DNA of 6,058 nt from RUG11247 sp045649485 (GTDB taxonomy: Bacteria > Bacillota > Clostridia > Christensenellales > Aristaeellaceae): the NCBI GenBank assembly GCA_045649485.1, contig JAZRPZ010000021.1, positions 1 through 6,058 of the forward strand, written 5' to 3'. Of the stretch, positions 5,520-6,058 are shown piece by piece. A program made the translations under genes and the position numbers. The stretch's first letter is position 1. Each line of letters starts with the position of its first letter. A model generated the notes under the pieces. The model searched no databases. It was not told the DNA's origin and saw only the letters and a list, made by a program, of their open reading frames with translations.

Positions 5520-5571
5520 GTGTCTGCGATTGCGGAGACGTTATATATCGGAAAAACAGCGGCAAATCCTA

Positions 5572-5600
5572 TTGACTTATAATACAAACAGGTGTTTAAT
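5572..5600 (+). promoter_or_regulatory. Sigma-A promoter for the MFS transporter
   Basis: -35 TTGACT (5572-5577), 17-bp spacer, -10 TTTAAT (5595-5600), each 5 of 6 to consensus. Predicted start is near 5607, leaving a leader of about 31 nt. A perfect TATAAT at 5578-5583 lies inside the spacer but has no good -35 at 16-18 bp upstream, so I treat it as secondary. Confidence 0.7.
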
Positions 5601-5637
5601 GTATGCTGATTGATGTATTTGTTCAGGAGGAGACGCT

Positions 5638-6058
5638 ATGCTGCGTTTGCAAAAGCCCGGTAAACAGACTATGACTCAGATATGGATAATGGCGGAGTCT
5701 GCGCTGGCTTACCTTATATCTATCATGGTAAGCGGAGTGTATCTTGCGCGAATCACGACTGCTCTTGGATTTTCTGACAGTCTCACGGGCGTAATTTCTT
5801 CTTTTGTATCATTGGGATGCCTTGTGCAGCTGGCGGCAGTAGCCATGTTCAAGCGCATGAAGTCGCCGAAAAAGCTGGTGCTGATAAGTTTTTCTATAAA
5901 TGAAATGCTGTATGCTGTATCGTTTGTAACGCCGGCACTGGATATAGCGCCCATTGCAAAGACGGCTATTTTCCTCGGATGTTTCCTTGGAGCAAACATA
6001 ATGGGCAACATTATGAGTGCAAACCTGACCGACTGGACTTTTTCCATGATAGATGACA
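5638..6058 (+). CDS. MFS-type membrane transporter, N-terminal part (cut by window end)
   Basis: The ATG at 5638 is preceded by a perfect AGGAGG (5625-5630) at 7-nt spacing. The frame runs open for 140 codons to the window edge. The product has about four hydrophobic segments: roughly 17-38 (IMAESALAYLISIMVSGVYL), 48-70, 80-100 and 106-128. A basic cytoplasmic loop FKRMKSPKK (71-79) lies between the second and third, where major facilitator permeases carry their motif A loop; the usual DxxGRR is not recognisable. After the fourth segment comes NLTDWTFSMIDD, resembling the stretch before the conserved RG in clostridial MFS permeases. There is no signal peptide; the N-terminus is short and basic. 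Substrate unknown; a sugar or peptide-related compound would fit the neighbours. The gene has its own promoter and is separated from the phosphatase by a terminator. Another multi-pass transporter family is possible. Confidence 0.72.
   Translation, partial: MLRLQKPGKQTMTQIWIMAESALAYLISIMVSGVYLARITTALGFSDSLTGVISSFVSLGCLVQLAAVAMFKRMKSPKKLVLISFSINEMLYAVSFVTPALDIAPIAKTAIFLGCFLGANIMGNIMSANLTDWTFSMIDD

Noticed and set aside
5578..5583. Perfect TATAAT as the main -10 of the transporter promoter
   Set aside because: No -35-like hexamer 16-18 bp upstream; TTGACT-17-TTTAAT is the better overall match.
5709..6047. Minus-strand open frame of 112 codons opposite the transporter
   Set aside because: The plus-strand frame has a perfect ribosome binding site, a promoter and membrane segments; the minus frame has none of these.

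Overview
The window looks like a chromosomal segment from a Gram-positive anaerobe of the class Clostridia, probably a gut Oscillospiraceae/Ruminococcaceae-type organism. The support is strong AGGAGG-type ribosome binding sites, consensus sigma-A promoters (TTGACA/TATAAT, several with TGn extended -10), tRNA genes with encoded CCA, T-tract terminators, and protein types common in that group. The family-level placement is inference. There is no sign of phage, insertion sequence, CRISPR or integration.

Layout: (1) 1-2281 is the end of a plus-strand operon. It holds the last 34 codons of an unidentified gene, overlapping a TIM-barrel sugar phosphate isomerase/epimerase, followed by an M18 zinc aminopeptidase and a near-perfect symmetric terminator. 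(2) 2340-2780 is a divergent pair of alanine tRNA genes, tRNA-Ala(GGC) on minus and tRNA-Ala(CGC) on plus. They share a 207-bp central region, and each has its own sigma-A promoter, a leader hairpin and a terminator hairpin 2-3 nt past the CCA. (3) 2880-5489 is a second plus-strand operon: a cytosolic GH20 beta-N-acetylhexosaminidase-like enzyme and, 20 nt later, a GTG-started histidine phosphatase, then a strong terminator. (4) 5490-6058 is a regulatory stretch (inverted repeat, consensus promoter) leading into an MFS-type membrane transporter cut by the window end.

Functionally the genes read as carbohydrate and peptide salvage: intracellular trimming of N-acetylhexosamine-containing sugars, a sugar isomerase, a peptidase finishing off acidic peptides, and a permease. 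The two operons differ clearly in codon choice. The first is C-ending and biased as in highly expressed genes, while the second uses ATA and CCG freely.

I did not find a convincing novel multi-gene system. The most notable items are the mirrored tRNA-Ala pair with an A12-C23 mismatch in one D-stem, and two perfect inverted repeats placed at or just upstream of promoters.
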